A stretch of DNA of 64,000 nucleotides from Emydura subglobosa. Taxonomy: Eukaryota > Chordata > Testudines > Chelidae. Below the pieces are notes generated by a model. It saw only the letters and a list, made by a program, of their open reading frames with translations. It made no database searches and was not told the origin of the DNA. Positions 62,033 through 64,000 of this stretch are shown in pieces. The position numbers were made by a program, and so were the translations under genes. The stretch spans positions 19,766,290 through 19,830,289 of the forward strand of contig ML679970.1 of the NCBI GenBank assembly GCA_007922225.1. Direction: 5' to 3'. The stretch's first letter is position 1. Every line of letters begins with the position of its first letter.

Positions 62033-62819
62033 AAAACATCAGCGCTCCTGAAGAAAGCCTACGCAAAGCAAGCACCAAAGGATCATGGAATTCAGTGTCT
62101 CAGAGTAGCTCCAGGAACAGGTGCTGGCTAGCGGGCTAGGATGCAGCACTTTTTGCCTTTAGCGTCTTTGGTTCACATCCAGCCCAGGTCAACAGTGAAC
62201 AAATGTTACTGGCTAATGGCTATGCATGCAGGAAATAAATTGAGGGTCTCAGACCTGTGCCTTGGGGACAGATGGCTGCATCACGAAGGACACCAGTGTA
62301 AGTGACGTGAATTCACTCATTGGCTGCCACAGCAAAGGGACCAAGAAGCCTGGCCTCCGCTCTTGCACCTACAGACATTCCTTCCAGGCAGGGACTGAGG
62401 CACACTGATGGATCCAGCGTCTCTTAAGTACAGAAATCTACTTTAAAATAATGACAATATCCATAAGAGCTCACGCAAGTGGCACCACCCCACAGAATGC
62501 TGCAGGGTGGCCTTACTGTGTGTCTTGTCATGACACAGCATGCTGCAGTAGATTGCAAATAATCTGTGGTCACCAAGAATTTCAGCATTGGCCCTACATT
62601 AAGTCTAAAAATTTCATGATGGCAACAGGGGCAGAACTGGGATCCTTCTGCTCCAAAAGCAACTGCCCATTACATTTGAACTAAAGGAGATTCCTGCTTG
62701 ACTGTGAGCAGCGTAGGGCCTGTGACACGCAACTGAAGAGTTCTGATTCCATCCAGAGGCAGTGGTGCACATAGGTATAACTGCAAGACTATGATGTAAA
62801 TGACAACAGGGAGCATGTC

Positions 62820-63085
62820 CTAATAGACAGGGCACCAGACTAGGAGACAGGAGATGTGAGTTTTATTCCCGTCTCTGCCACTGACCTATTGTATGATGCA
62901 GGGCAAGTCACTTGTTGGGGTCTCCGTCTCTCCTCCTTCCCCCTTTGCCCTATTTTGATTACAAGCCCTTCAGAGGAGGGACTCTCACTTCCTATGTGAG
63001 AACCATGTCTAACACAAGGGGGCCCCAATCTCTGCTGGGGCCTCGAGGTGCTACCATGATACAAATAATAATGAACAATAGCTCC
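62820..63085 (+). repeat. MIR/CORE-type SINE with turtle-type 3' part
   Basis: GACAGGGCACCAGACTAGGA, TTATTCCCGTCTCTGCCACT and GGGCAAGTCACTTGTTGGGG give the MIR head and core. The 3' part (GCCCCAATCTCTGCTGGGGC, CGAGGTGCTACCATGATACA) matches a tail I recall from reptile SINEs. Confidence 0.7.
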
Positions 63086-63629
63086 TGTCAATTTCACACA
63101 GGCCCACTCTGTGTTTTAAAGGCTCATCCACACGCACGCACCCCCTCCAAACATTCTACTTTGGAAACAATCCTGCTGACGGTTCCTGCATATTTTCTGC
63201 ATTTCTCCTCCCCCATTTCTTTCTAGTGACAATGGGCTGAAAACAGGTTCTTGGCTTTTTAAGAGATCATCTGGCTGTTTTTTATCCCACTTGAGGCAAT
63301 AATAGCCACCCCCTTTTGCATCATCACAACTGGAAATGATGCTGTCACCGGAGAACAGGGTCTCAGGTAGGAAACTACAGACTAACACTTACAAATCAGA
63401 GATCCTGCACTCATGCCAACACTTCTAGGAATAAAAATGACTGGGGAGGAGATGGGGGTGGAGGGAAGTGTGACATAGCAACATAGCAGATTTTAGAGAG
63501 ATGAATTTCAAACATTTTCTCGAAGGCATTAGCAGCTCTAAGCTTCCCACGACAAACTCTAGACGTCTCCTCTTAAGCGAGTCCCTCCCGGGTTAGGGAA
63601 TCATTCCCTCCTCCTTACAGAAGTAGAAA

Positions 63630-64000
63630 CAACTGTCAGCACTTCCCCAGTGCCCTCAATCCAAAGCACTTTATCATCTTTTATGACTTTAACCGCACAA
63701 ATTCTCTGGGATGTAATTAAACATCATTATTCCCATTTCACAGATGGGGAAAGTAAGGCATGGAGAGGGGAGATGACTTGCTTAGAAGAGCCAAGGTTGA
63801 ATTAAATTGCAGAATCCAAACTCTCCTGAATCTGAATGCCAAAATCCCTAATCTCAATTTTGTCAGAGTTCAGGGTGCTCAGAATCATCCTGCTAGAAAG
63901 GGACAGGATTCACATGCAAACTCAGGATCAAATCCAGACCCTGGGCTCTCTGTTGCCCAAGATTACACAGTAAAACCAAGGCAGAGCCAGGATTAGAAAA
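63630..64000 (-). repeat. MIR/CORE-type SINE split by an insertion, running off the right edge
   Basis: The piece 63630-63781 carries CCCATTTCACAGATGGGGAA and GGGGAGATGACTTGC. The expected continuation, TTGCCCAAGATTACACAGTA and GCAGAGCCAGGATTAG, resumes only at 63953. About 171 bp of unrelated sequence lies between, so this copy was interrupted after it inserted. Confidence 0.6.

Larger units (their letters stand above)
45956..64000 (-). other. PLXNA1: Region upstream of the first coding exon, probably intron 1
   Basis: If the acceptor at 45956-45957 is used, all of this is intron 1 and runs off the right edge. No CpG-rich promoter-like block, tRNA or second gene was recognised. It holds a homeobox-motif block at 47685-47725, SINEs near 47.9, 50.7, 52.7, 55.1, 59.7, 62.9 and 63.7 kb, hAT-like sequence at 49912-50170, CR1 relics near 53.9 and 60.0 kb, palindromic element relics near 61.9 kb, and CT/GA, CACG and G-run simple repeats. 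The stretches 46.0-47.6, 48.1-49.9 and 56.2-59.6 kb hold nothing else I can name. Confidence 0.6.

Noticed and set aside
1..64000. A previously undescribed multi-gene system
   Set aside because: Only one protein-coding gene is supported, and the rest is intron, repeats and candidate regulatory DNA.

Overview
This is vertebrate nuclear DNA, almost all intronic, carrying the 5' part of one plexin gene on the minus strand. The two coding exons found match plexin-A1 (PLXNA1) more closely than A2, A3 or A4. Exon coordinates 45955-44719 hold a short 5' leader, the start codon and 391 codons (signal peptide and most of the sema domain). Exon coordinates 25050-24868 hold the next 61 codons, still in the sema domain. 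Both junctions have GT/AG splice sites and phase 0. The intron between them is 19,668 nt.

Organism: probably a non-avian reptile, most likely a turtle, less likely a crocodilian. The reasons are degraded CR1 LINE 3' ends, many MIR/CORE-type SINE copies, small hAT-like and palindromic DNA elements, and an endogenous-retrovirus-type LTR of a kind I associate with turtle genomes. The placement rests on recall of repeat families, not on a search.

Layout. Positions 1-24867 are the intron downstream of the second exon (no further exon seen) with CR1 and SINE relics, two small inverted-repeat transposons (4220-4423 and 20615-20785) and several blocks that look like non-coding regulatory DNA. Positions 25051-44718 are the intron between the two exons; they hold a roughly 0.9-kb LTR (34551-35492, minus), a CR1 relic, microsatellites and a motif cluster near 38.1 kb. 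Positions 45956-64000 lie upstream of the first coding exon. A plausible splice acceptor at 45956-45957 suggests they are the intron after a non-coding first exon outside the window; they hold SINEs, CR1, hAT-like sequence and simple repeats.

No bacterial-type operon, CRISPR array, tRNA or rRNA was seen. Most open frames lack homology, splice structure and codon constraint and are chance frames. I found no new multi-gene system; the most interesting signals are candidate regulatory elements, a start-stop uORF before the plexin start, and structured mobile-element relics.
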